64,000 bases of DNA from Clavaria fumosa (Eukaryota > Basidiomycota > Agaricomycetes > Agaricales > Clavariaceae), in NCBI GenBank assembly GCA_951802425.1, contig OX637796.1:4464001-4528000 (forward strand), read 5' to 3'. Positions 1-11,361 of this stretch are shown in pieces. Numbering within the stretch: the stretch's first letter is position 1; each line of letters opens with the position of its first letter. A model generated the notes under the pieces. The model saw nothing but the letters and a program-made list of their open reading frames with translations. It ran no database searches and was not told the DNA's origin. Made by a program: the position numbers and the translations under genes.

Positions 1-1480
1 CCCTCCCGCTGTTCTGTACAAGGGAACTGGCTATCAGGTGAAGTGGAAGCAGCCAAATACACTTGGTGCAACGTGAGTTGAAAGCAGGTTGATGGTGGAT
101 TGGTTACTGACATATTTGCATAGCCTGGGCTATTCGAAGAAGGGTTGGACTGACGGTGAAATCGGGATCGAATGGATCAAGATATTTGATAAACAAACTC
201 AGGCTAAAGCAGGTCACTCCTCAAGGCTTCTACTTGTTGATGGACACAACTCGCACTACACATGGGGATTTCTGGGATATGCCCATGCCCATACGATCCA
301 CGTTCTGTGCTATCCGGCACACAGCACACATGTCTACCAGGCGCTCGACGTAGCCATTTTTGGACCCTTGAAAACATATTGGTCGCAAGAACGAGACAAG
401 TTTGAGCGGGAAACATGCCAGCAGATAACAAAGGACAATTTTCTCGAGGTCTATGGAAGGGCTCATCAGAAAGCATTCACCTCCGAAAATATCCATGCCG
501 CATTTCGAAAGACTGGAGTTTCTCCACTCAATCGCGATGTAGTCACGATCCAGATGATGGCAACCAGCCTGGAAACATCAAATGAGGCACATATGCCTCT
601 TCCGCAACCATTGCCGGTTCAACGAGTATGTGAAATCATCCGAAGAGTCTGCGAGCAGGATGAGCAAAGCCAAAACGAGACAATACACGACCCACCAGCA
701 ACCGACCCAAGTGCTGCCTCAATCATTGTGGCACCCAATGTCCGATCTGCGATTAATACCTTGGAATCTACTTCTATGGACTTCCTTATCTCGAGATCTC
801 CAGTTCGCTCTACCTCAGCACTCCCCCCAATGACGACTGCTCTCATTTCACCCATCAAGCCTTGTTACCGGCACCTTCTTGACTTTGAGCCAAAGACCTC
901 CAAAGAATGGGAGCTCCAGAGAGCTCTTCGTGATGCAGACGCACAGGCCATGTATCAAAAAGGCGTGGTGGCAGGCCTGCAGGGTGTTGCCGTGCTCCAG
1001 AACCTCTATTGTGGCACTGTCCGAAGTCAGCTGGCTGCAAAGGAGCAAAAGGGAAAAGGGAAAAGCAGGAAGCTTGTTGGGGATGGGATGCCAAGGCTAC
1101 TCACTCATCAGGACTTTATTCAGAGGGTTGCAGAGCACAAGGAAGAGCAAGAACGGTTGGCTTCGGAGAAGGCAGCAAGGGTGGTTGTGAAGGAGAGGAG
1201 GGTGGAACTGATGAAAGAGTGGAAGCATCAGTGTGACGAGCAGATAGCAGCCAACATGGAGATCACGAACCGCTGGCAAGAGGCAGTCGCTAAATGGGAA
1301 ATCGAGAAGGCTCTGGCAAAGGCTGAAAGGCGCCATCCTCGTTGGATGAAGCCCAAGAGAGGGCCACTTGCACCTGCAATACGAAAGCCTGTTGTTCCCA
1401 GAGTGCCCCAGACCATCAGCGAGGTTGATGAGTCCCCAGCAGAGGAGTCAGGAGAGGAAGATGGTGAAGATGAGGAGTAG
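1..1480 (+). pseudogene. pogo-family DDE transposase, C-terminal part
   Basis: Partial transposase of the CENP-B/pogo DDE group, which cuts and pastes its own element. Exon 1-72 is followed by an intron at 73-123 (GTGAGT donor, TACTGAC branch-like site, TAG acceptor), then exon 124-1480. Visible catalytic residues are the second Asp in LLVDGHNSH and the third in LDVAIFGPLK; the first (DETG) lies upstream of the window. The C-terminus is charged and probably coiled coil, ending in an acidic run before a TAG stop. The open frame starting at 89 reads from intron sequence and is not the true N-terminus. I call it partial rather than dead: no internal stop is seen in the visible exons. Length and splicing match the right copy. 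Confidence 0.85.
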
Positions 1481-1740
1481 AACGACTGTTATCGATGAAT
1501 GTGACATGGTGTGATGAGGCCGTCACAAAGCTGTGTCATTGAACCGGAAAAGCAGCATGAGGACACTCAACTAATTTCACTGCAATGTGTGCTGTCATCC
1601 ATATTTTCCTTAGGTATTCTACATCCACTATATTTCAATACATACCTAAGTACTCTAGGTCTTAATTTGTGGTTAAAATGTGTGGATGTTGGTTGTGAGA
1701 CAAATACATTTTGGCTGTGTCATTGACCGGTCCTATACTG
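1..1740 (+). mobile_element. pogo-like DNA transposon, left copy (5' part outside window)
   Basis: The 3' part of a Tc1/mariner-pogo superfamily element. Its right terminus, ending CCGGTCCTATACTG at 1740, is followed by TA (1741-1742), the expected target duplication. It matches the reverse complement of 1801-4255 almost base for base (apart from the insertion in that copy), so the two copies lie tail to tail with only about 60 bp between them. One visible difference is CCGG here against CCAG in both termini of the other copy. The element enters the window inside the catalytic domain, so its N-terminal coding part cannot be seen. Confidence 0.9.
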
Positions 1741-2093
1741 TACATGTGGCGGTATATAAATGCTGATTCAAAAAATAAATAAAATAAAATAAAATAGGTA
1801 CAGTATAGGACTGGTCAATGACACAGCCAAAATGTATTTGTCTCACAACCAACATCCACACATTTTAACCACAAATTAAGACCTAGAGTACTTAGGTATG
1901 TATTGAAATATAGTGGATGTAGAATACCTAAGGAAAATATGGATGACAGCACACATTGCAGTGAAATTAGTTGAGTGTCCTCATGCTGCTTTTCCGGTTC
2001 AATGACACAGCTTTGTGACGGCCTCATCACACCATGTCACATTCATCGATAACAGTCGTTCTACTCCTCATCTTCACCATCTTCCTCTCCTGA

Positions 2094-2801
2094 CAGGCGA
2101 TCCTGTAGTTTTGATGTATCATATGCACCAAATTGATGCATTTGAGTGATGAACAATTAGCATCAATTGGTGCATGCACCTGATGTATCACTTTGGAGCA
2201 TCTGATGCATTACCTCCTCATTGGGTGTGGATGGTACATCTGATATATCATGTTGATTAGGTGTTACCATGTCACGACTTTGCACAGCCACAAAGTGCGG
2301 CATATAAATACAGCAACTTGCCCTGCTTCCCCCCCCACTTTCTCCCAACTTTGGGACTTGTGATAGAGTGTGAATAAATAGAATTTAAATAGAAATAGAT
2401 TTAATATTAGTCATTACTGTAATACAGTAATAAGTTTAAGTTTGATGATAATAAATTCGCTTTTTTATTCATTTTTGGATAAGCATTGGTAGTGATGTAT
2501 TGAATGTCCATGTTATATCAGATGTGCCAAATTTCCAGAACAGCTTCAACAATACATCAGATGCTGACATGCTGATACATCAACATTATGTATGCATGAT
2601 ACATTCACTGTCTATGGCTATGGCAGATGCATCATCTGGCATCATGATATATCAGATGTACCATCCACACTCAATGAGGAGGTAATGCATCAGATGCTCC
2701 AAAGTGATACATCAGGTGCATGCACCAATTGATGCTAATTGTTCATCACTCAAATGCATCAATTTGGTGCATATGATATATCAAAGCTACAGGATGTGGT
2801 G
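2094..2801. mobile_element. 708-bp non-autonomous element with long terminal inverted repeats
   Basis: Inserted in the 3' end of the pogo transposase. The empty site is known from the other copy (about 1445-1455), which shows that CTCCTGA is duplicated at 2087-2093 and 2802-2808, a 7-bp target duplication. The arms (about 2100-2280 and 2620-2796) are inverted repeats of more than 150 bp and are rich in TGATGYATCA-type palindromes. The interior (2290-2490) is AT-rich, has a TATAAATA motif near 2301, and has no coding potential. The superfamily is unclear: 7 bp fits neither hAT (8) nor most Mutator elements (9). Confidence 0.85.
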
Positions 2802-5022
2802 CTCCTGACTCCTCTGCTGGGGACTCATCAACCTCGCTGATGGTCTGGGGCACTCTGGGAACAACAGGCTTTCGTATTGCAGGTGCAAGTGGCCCTCTCT
2901 TGGGCTTCATCCAACGAGGATGGCGCCTTTCAGCCTTTGCCAGAGCCTTCTCGATTTCCCATTTAGCGACTGCCTCTTGCCAGCGGTTCGTGATCTCCAT
3001 GTTGGCTGCTATCTGCTCGTCACACTGATGCTTCCACTCTTTCATCAGTTCCACCCTCCTCTCCTTCACAACCACCCTTGCTGCCTTCTCCGAAGCCAAC
3101 CGTTCTTGCTCTTCCTTGTGCTCTGCAACCCTCTGAATAAAGTCCTGATGAGTGAGTAGCCTTGGCATCCCATCCCCAACAAGCTTCCTGCTTTTCCCTT
3201 TTCCCTTTTGCTCCTTTGCAGCCAGCTGACTTCGGACAGTGCCACAATAGAGGTTCTGGAGCACGGCAACACCCTGCAGGCCTGCCACCACGCCTTTTTG
3301 ATACATGGCCTGTGCGTCTGCATCACGAAGAGCTCTCTGGAGCTCCCATTCTTTGGAGGTCTTTGGCTCAAAGTCAAGAAGGTGCCGGTAACAAGGCTTG
3401 ATGGGTGAAATGAGAGCAGTCGTCATTGGGGGGAGTGCTGAGGTAGAGCGAACTGGAGATCTCGAGATAAGGAAGTCCATAGAAGTAGATTCCAAGGTAT
3501 TAATCGCAGATCGGACATTGGGTGCCACAATGATTGAGGCAGCACTTGGGTCGGTTGCTGGTGGGTCGTGTATTGTCTCGTTTTGGCTTTGCTCATCCTG
3601 CTCGCAGACTCTTCGGATGATTTCACATACTCGTTGAACCGGCAATGGTTGCGGAAGAGGCATATGTGCCTCATTTGATGTTTCCAGGCTGGTTGCCATC
3701 ATCTGGATCGTGACTACATCGCGATTGAGTGGAGAAACTCCAGTCTTTCGAAATGCGGCATGGATATTTTCGGAGGTGAATGCTTTCTGATGAGCCCTTC
3801 CATAGACCTCGAGAAAATTGTCCTTTGTTATCTGCTGGCATGTTTCCCGCTCAAACTTGTCTCGTTCTTGCGACCAATATGTTTTCAAGGGTCCAAAAAT
3901 GGCTACGTCGAGCGCCTGGTAGACATGTGTGCTGTGTGCCGGATAGCACAGAACGTGGATCGTATGGGCATGGGCATATCCCAGAAATCCCCATGTGTAG
4001 TGCGAGTTGTGTCCATCAACAAGTAGAAGCCTTGAGGAGTGACCTGCTTTAGCCTGAGTTTGTTTATCAAATATCTTGATCCATTCGATCCCGATTTCAC
4101 CGTCAGTCCAACCCTTCTTCGAATAGCCCAGGCTATGCAAATATGTCAGTAACCAATCCACCATCAACCTGCTTTCAACTCACGTTGCACCAAGTGTATT
4201 TGGCTGCTTCCACTTCACCTGATAGCCAGTTCCCTTGTACAGAACAGCGGGAGGGAGATCTGTGCCATCTGCGCATATAGTGGCCATTATTGTGATATTC
4301 TCTCGGTTTCCATCGCGTTGCTGATGCTGAACCTTTTTCCCTCTGCTGCCAATGACCCTCTCCCTCTGTCCTCCACCAGGCTGGATCCCCGTTTCATCAA
4401 ATCCATAAGTGTTCTCATCAAGGATTTTGTATTCAGTCTTTACATCTTCGAGCAGGTCAAAAAATGCTTTATGGGTTGTTGCATTGACTGCCCGTCCTCG
4501 TGCGGTATCTATAGGCCGTGACCAATAAGTGCTGAGACGGTCTGAGTATTTCTCCACAAAGCGATCAGTCCAGTTTTTGCCAACCCCACTTGCTGGGAAT
4601 GCATCCCCAAGTCAGGCACTACATATTTCATCCACATGCTCCTTCATCCGGCGGTGACTGAGTGGAAACCCACGATTTGCTGTCTCAGCTGCGTAGGAAA
4701 TGATGGCATCAACTTCGCCAGGTAATAGCCATCCCTTCTCTTCATTTGACCTGGCCTTCGATTTGCCACCTTCTGCCCAACGTCGGAGAGTCTGATGGTC
4801 AAGGTGGACTCTACAGTGAGTTTCCAAGTAGTGTTGGTCTGACACATATTCGCAGACTTTCCATAGACCCATCTTTGTCCCACCTTCACCCTTTTCTTGC
4901 TCGGAGCGGTAAAGAGAGACTGCATGGGCCATAAGTTCATCATGCTTCTCCCAAACAAGTTGCTTTTTTTTGGTGTCAGATTTTGGTCTTCCAGGCATAT
5001 TGCAGAGTACAGAAGTGCCCAA
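2746..5022 (-). pseudogene. pogo-family transposase, broken by a stop and an insertion
   Basis: Reading leftwards: an N-terminal CENP-B/Psq-type helix-turn-helix DNA-binding region (5022-4615), then the DDE domain with DETG near 4422, DGHNSH near 4020 and LDVAIFGPLK near 3890, then a basic/acidic coiled tail. The better start is probably the second Met at 4998 (MPGRPKSD). A 51-nt intron spans 4133-4183 (GTGAGT...TAG), so the stop at 4180 is intronic. A TGA at 4612-4614 interrupts the frame between two family-typical segments (EICSA and LGDAFPASG) and looks like a CGA-to-TGA change. The last acidic residues are lost: the element inserted at 2802 replaces them with foreign sequence. It is therefore probably non-functional, though nearly identical to the left copy. 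Confidence 0.85.
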
Positions 5023-5476
5023 GGTTTCAGAGGTAGACAGAGAACGTTTTGCTGCCCTGCATTTTCATTAAGCGAATAGACTACATGTAGCTGTGACACC
5101 CTGGTGCGGCAGTTGTGCCTGGCCTTCCGGATATGTATTTCTCACTTCTCACTTCAGCCACAGCAGCTATCTGCCCCATTTTTTTGCTCATACTACTCCT
5201 ATGACATAGGGTATTTGTATGCCAGCCCAACTTTGAGCCCTGGAGTGACCTTTCAACGACTGTGGGAAGAGTAGTATTCATGAAGATACTACTCTGCAGA
5301 CACAAGACAAGTACCTCACTTTGGAGGGGCCAATAAATGTACATAGTAGAACAAAAACATGTGCTACAGTCATATCTAGGTTGTCCTAAAATTTGAAGCC
5401 AAACCATTGAGAACTGAGCAACTTTCATTGAGGTGTGTCAGTGGCTGGGGTTGTGTCATTGACCAGTCCTATACTG

Positions 5477-6036
5477 TAGCTATGACAAAGACGCGGTTGT
5501 ACGTGATGTACGTAAGTGTGTTGTGTAGGATGGGTAAGTGGGTAAGTGGTAGTCTGTCGTATTGTGTGTGGTTTTTATTGCCTTAATCTATGGCGGGTCT
5601 GGGGGTTCTGTCTGGTATGGAGTGTCGGACAGGTCAAGGCCAGGGAGGCTCGGTGGTTTTGGCGTCTCGGTCCGTCGCGGTGAGGGCACGGTAACGTGAC
5701 TGAATCTGGGGGAGGGCAACCCCCACCAAAACCGCATGACACTTATGTAATCAACTCCGCACCTAAAATCCTCATTTGAGTGACACAAAACATAATAAAA
5801 TTGTTTCTCAATGAATTCTGAAGCTATACACTCAGTTTTTTAAAAAAACATACACTGAAATTGCTGGAGTATTTGATGGTACAATTAAAATCAAGATCCC
5901 TTTACATGTGCTCAAGATAGAGGGTAGATCAGTTACAATCAGTAATGATCAGCATTGTCCTGGAGCACTGTCACATGTGTGACTTCATCACTGCATCACA
6001 CTTGGCTGCCTGATGTTGCAAGGACTTTTCCAGCTT
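5477..6036. other. Intergenic spacer without recognised gene
   Basis: Between the pogo element and the foldback repeat. It holds GT-rich sequence (5500-5560), a GC-richer stretch (5590-5730) and AT-rich sequence after 5780. I see no coding region with support. Confidence 0.6.
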
Positions 6037-6257
6037 CCACACACATTTTGAGGCTTCATCTTAGTGAGACAAAATGTTTCTAAATTTATTTAGAAAAGAA
6101 TGTTGAAGATAGATTTTTTTACTTTTTCTTTGTTTTTGAGATATCAGTATTATCTCAAAAGCAAGGCCTTTTTTAAAAAATCTATCTTCAACATTTTGTT
6201 TAAAACATTTTTCTGAGCAATTCCTCTCACTGAAGCTAAGCTCAGAAATGTGTGTGG
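6037..6257. repeat. Foldback (MITE-like) inverted repeat, copy 1
   Basis: An imperfect palindrome. The outer arms begin CCACACACATTT at 6037 and return as AAATGTGTGTGG at 6246-6257. The inner arms are AATGTTGAAGATAGATTT (about 6101) and its complement (about 6177-6195). The outer arm sequence TTAGTGAGACAAAATG also occurs in the foldback at 51321-51696, so these are two dispersed copies of one miniature family. Exact ends and target duplication were not resolved. Confidence 0.65.
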
Positions 6258-6595
6258 AAGGCAGAATTTCAGTCACACTTTTTGTGTCACTGCTCTAGCA
6301 GACAGCAACAACAGGTACAAACAAAGCAAGTTTGGCAGGTGTTGCCCCCCCCCAGTGTTTCAGTGTTTATCACACGTGTCACGTGATACCTATGCGTTCC
6401 CTGGGCCGAATGTGTGGTGTGGTGATATTTCTTAATCGCTTCCATCTCAGACGCTGATCCATGCGACAGCCCAGAAGATTTAAGCCGAGCACCAGTTGTC
6501 ATGGTCTTATGTATATAAAGTTTCTGGGGATAATATTACAACGCGCAAGGGCGTACGAGCATGGGTTATCTTCCAAAACACAATCAGCGTCATCA

Positions 6596-7153
6596 TCAAA
6601 GCTGCGCCTGGAGTCGCGTAGCTTTGACAAGTTCAACCGCTCTCAAAACAATCTCTTTGTCGGCCAAGAACGTAAGTTTATCAATTGCTTCGTCGGCGTC
6701 AAACAGCACAGCTTCGAAATCTTCGCTTGACATCTGCGTTCCATCCTGTCGGCCGGCCTCTCCCTCAACATGTGTCACAAACCACCAGATCATCTTCACA
6801 TTCGTATCGGAGATGTGACGCACGGTAACAGCGATCGGTTCTCTGGACAGACGCTCAAATCGGGGTGCATCTTTGTGGTCAACGCCGGGTATCGTTGCAC
6901 GCGTTTGCAAGTCCACGGAGAATAAGGAACAACGAAAGCCTGTCTCCTCGAATGTCTCGCGCACAGCAGCATCCTGGATTGACTCCCCACGATCCTTCCG
7001 GCCCTTCGGGAGCAACCATTCGCCCATCGAGCGTTTGTATAAGATGCAGATCTTCAGATTGTCCGTGCCAGATATTTTAAATAGAACCGATCCTGCACAG
7101 ATGACGAATTGTTCTCCAAAAAAATTGGTTGTGGGGAACTTCGGTGCGGACAT
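6596..7153 (-). CDS. Nudix hydrolase
   Basis: A single-exon protein of 185 aa. A complete Nudix box (G-x5-E-x7-R-E-x-x-E-E-x-G) lies at about residues 51-73, read as GRKDRGE ... RETFEETGF; the glutamates bind the Mg2+ that cleaves nucleoside or inositol diphosphate-linked substrates. The N-terminal beta strands (FVICAGSVLFK) fit the fold. An LLPKGRKD context just before the box resembles diphosphoinositol-polyphosphate/Ap4A-type Nudix enzymes, but the substrate cannot be fixed from sequence. It lies 270 bp downstream of the P450 gene on the same strand. The start at 7153 is the first Met of the open frame and gives a normal Nudix length. Confidence 0.9.
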   Translation of the reverse strand: MSAPKFPTTNFFGEQFVICAGSVLFKISGTDNLKICILYKRSMGEWLLPKGRKDRGESIQDAAVRETFEETGFRCSLFSVDLQTRATIPGVDHKDAPRFERLSREPIAVTVRHISDTNVKMIWWFVTHVEGEAGRQDGTQMSSEDFEAVLFDADEAIDKLTFLADKEIVLRAVELVKATRLQAQL

Positions 7154-7423
7154 TGTGCGTGTTACTCCAACTCAGGTTTCGCTGAGGTGAAAATGGATGA
7201 CAGACAATGGGTATCTGAGAGCCGGTCAGGCTTACCGACAAACCACGAAGTAAGATGCTTCACGAGTCCGGGATTGTCTCCACACGTGACGCGCGCAAGC
7301 CACCCATGCGCGTGCACGCAGGCTTGGACCGCGCGCTACATCAATTTGTGCGAAACTGGGGTAATGATTCCAAACTATTGTACAAGAAGATGTGGGGTGT
7401 CACACGTTTCCTATGTAGTCATA

Positions 7424-9750
7424 TTACTCCGCCGGAGCGAGAGAAATTCTCAACGGTAACTGGCATCCTACATGTTCCTCTCCTCTCAATGCAGGGCCCG
7501 TGAGAAATCCTGCCGTGCCCAAGCGCCGTATCCTGGCAGGTTCCACGGCGTGTTCATACTGAAATTTGTCGATGAGCTCAACAAGGAAAGCCTGAAGCTC
7601 CAGAATACTGCCATGCGCGAGGCAAATCCGTCAGCATAAAGGTTATTTCGGTGACATTGTTCACTCACGCGAATCTCCAGCCGATACACACCCTCGGCCC
7701 AAGGGAGAACGTCAGCCTAAAAGCTCAATTGACGACTCGTACACCCAGAACATGGTGGGCCAACGACTTACAGGCCGCCAATGACGCCGACTGAATAGTT
7801 CGCTCGTAAATCCACCGTCCCGTCCAACCAGCGCTCCGGCCTGAAGACATCGGCATCTTCACCAAATATATCCTTGCGCCTGCCAATCATCACATATGAG
7901 AGGTCAGAGCAAAAAATGATAAACGTCAAAACCTGTTGTATGCCGCAATAGAAATCGTAATTCTCTGGCCCTTCCTGATTTTCAGCTCAGGTAAGCGTTG
8001 GCCTGAGGTCGTTAAGACTGGATGGCTGAGTGGCAGAACATCATCTTCCGCAGCATCCCTGTGTATGTGGGAAGCGACTGGGTGAAATCGCAGAACCTCC
8101 TAACTCGTACAAATAAGTTAGTCTAAAGCAATTGTATGCAAATCTTCAGTCTCGCTTGCCTTCATGAACGCTGAGAGGTAGGGCATCGAATCTAAGGCAT
8201 CTGGACTTGATCCCGCCTTGCCCCGTGTAGTGCAAGTATCCCGGATTTCCGCACGAAGTCTCGCTTGCATTTCAGGTCGTTCAGCAAGCTCAAGTAAACA
8301 GAAGGACAGAGAAGTAGCAACGGTCTCGTGACCAGTAAGTATGATGGTGCTGAGGGGAATGAAAGGTCGAAAACGGATGACCCAAGAAAGCCGAATTGAC
8401 ATACCGCATTTGTGACAGCATTTCAGCCTCGGAAAGCTTCATTTGTTCATCGGAAGATGCATTTGCCTCCACTGTCGAACAGAGAAAAGTTATAGAAAGC
8501 GATGGCCACTAGATTGCCATGCGCTCTAACCTAGCAGTCCGACAACATCCCTGTGCATCCTGCCTTTTGCTAGGTCTTCCCTTCTTGAAGCGATGAGAGA
8601 CTTGGCCAACGCCTCAGTGGTGCGCTTCGTATCGTTCAGTCGTCGGAGACCGTGAAATGGCAGATGCCTGAACAAGATATCGAGGAGTCGTTCAGGAAAA
8701 AGATGCCCAAAGCCAATGATCATCATCATAGACTTGGAGTGAAATATACTCGTTCTGCGCATACATCTCTGGGCTCGATTAACAGAATCATTGTCATGAA
8801 GCAGCACATACACCATATTGGTAAATGCGAGGAAAAGGGGGTTGTGCGCATCCTTCATTGCTCCAAATTGATAGTCAAAGGCAGCTTGAGAGATGCCAAG
8901 CTCCGTTCAAGTATTCTGATATCCAGACCCGGTGGTGACGGACCTTCGCCAATTGCATCCATCGTGGCCCGATTGAGCCACGGCGTAACATCGATGACCG
9001 GGTGTGCAGTTCCGAGTAGGTCGAGCCAGGAGTTTGCAAGCTAGATTGAATAAGGCGGTGTAAGACCAGTGACGGTAGATGAAATCAAAGGAAGGGTAAG
9101 CTCGCCTCGCTCGCCCAATGTTGAAAAATATGGAAACAAGCTTTCGCCTGAGGCGCCGCGAAACCAGGTGCTAAGGCTCTTCTATGACGAACGTGATCTG
9201 AACCTATAGGTTGCTCGCTTATGAGTGGTGAAATCTATTTGCTGCCAGTGACGTTGAACGCGAGGACCTTCCGTTGATAGCAAACCACAACCGTTGATGA
9301 TCTTGCTAAGCGCTCGCATTTCGTGGATTTTATGATAATTGTACACCGATGTTTGTAAGACGTGATTAATGGCTTTCGGATCAGCCAACCAGAGGCGGTT
9401 TTGCTAGATTGCTCATGTATCAATGAGTGTGAATGGAACGAAAGTCGCCATGCGTACGGACCCCGAACGTCCCTCGGAGTCGAAAAGCATCGCCAAACTT
9501 TTCGCGCCATTGAAACTCAAGTTCCCCGACGTCGGCTTGCAACATCTGCGTTACATTTCCTACATGGGACGGGGGTTGATATAAGCGCTGGAGCCCTGCA
9601 GACGAAAATAGAAAAAGCGCCTTTAAGGAAGGATTCTGGTCGAGGGCCAGGAATGTCGTGAATCGTGGAATGGCGGACTCTTAAGGCGGCATAACACAGA
9701 ATAGCGAGCACGACACCGCCAATAAGGCTTGTCCAGAGGGTAACCTCCAT
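7424..9750 (-). CDS. Cytochrome P450 monooxygenase, 13 exons
   Basis: A microsomal haem monooxygenase. Exons (minus strand): 9621-9750, 9462-9559, 9268-9403, 9106-9197, 8944-9040, 8814-8884, 8531-8768, 8405-8471, 8160-8349, 7933-8099, 7772-7879, 7669-7716, 7424-7607, totalling 1626 nt or 541 aa, a standard P450 length. Features: N-terminal membrane anchor then a Pro-rich hinge (IPGPRP, residues 31-36), I-helix LTGHETVATS near 312-321, ExxR as EVLR at 374-377, PERW motif, and haem loop FSLGPRVCIG with Cys about 475. Three introns begin with GC (donors at 9620, 9105, 8159); the one at 8159 is required to join FMK to EVLR. The donor at 9620 is the weakest call. The substrate is unknown. A longer N-terminus from an upstream in-frame Met is possible but would displace the anchor. 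Confidence 0.88.
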
Positions 9751-10016
9751 ATCGCGGGGTAAGCAGGAGGCATTCGGCCCTGAGAGACTGAGACGCAACG
9801 CAGCGCCCCGCGGCCGCCTGACAGATGTGCGAATATAGGGGTGAATTGATAGGGCCAGTCGACTTTGTTCCGGAATTCGAAGGCTTATCTCTTGTATAAA
9901 CTGGAATCAGAGTGAAGGCTTGCTGGTCATGGAGCAGTGATGACGGTGGCTTTGTTCCGTTATTGCATTAAGTACGCATGTCCGTGGACGCTTACCGGCC
10001 CTAAAACCATCACTAG

Positions 10017-10965
<949 letters not shown>

Positions 10966-11361
10966 TGCTCAGTCACCAGAGGTTATTGCGCATGCATTTT
11001 CATCCATCTATCGGCCAAAGTCTGGTCCGCGTGCCTCTGCAGTGTCACTTCGTTCGATTACTCTGATGAACGCAATTTATTCTTTTCCGGTGCGAAAATC
11101 AGTTTATTATGCCTAATTTCATTGGTTGAGGTCGGTAGGACCATGCATGCAAAATCCAGCGTAGCAATGGCCTCTTCGACACAGCAGTCTCGCACCGAAT
11201 GGGCGTGAAGGCGTTCTAATTACATCACGATGCAAGAATTAATGGGGGAACATGTGCTTCCCCAAACCTTCCGACGGGAGCAGGCTGACCGCAAGCCGAT
11301 ATCACACATAGTTCAGTCGAAACAATACACGGAAGCAAGCCTGAAAGGTGCGTCTGTTCCA

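Larger units (their letters stand above)
1801..5476 (-). mobile_element. pogo-like DNA transposon, right copy, with nested insertion
   Basis: Complete element on the minus strand. Both ends carry the terminal inverted repeat starting CAGTATAGGACTGGTC (1801 rightward; the reverse complement ends at 5476). TA lies on both sides (1799-1800 and 5477-5478), as expected for Tc1/mariner-pogo insertion. Total length is 3676 bp, about 2961 bp once the 708-bp insertion at 2094-2801 and its 7-bp target duplication are removed. It carries one spliced transposase gene. The inverted neighbour at 1-1740 makes this locus a giant hairpin-prone palindrome. Confidence 0.92.

Noticed and set aside
1511..2030. 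Two identical 71-aa frames in opposite directions
   Set aside because: These are the untranslated 3' ends of the two inverted pogo elements, not genes.
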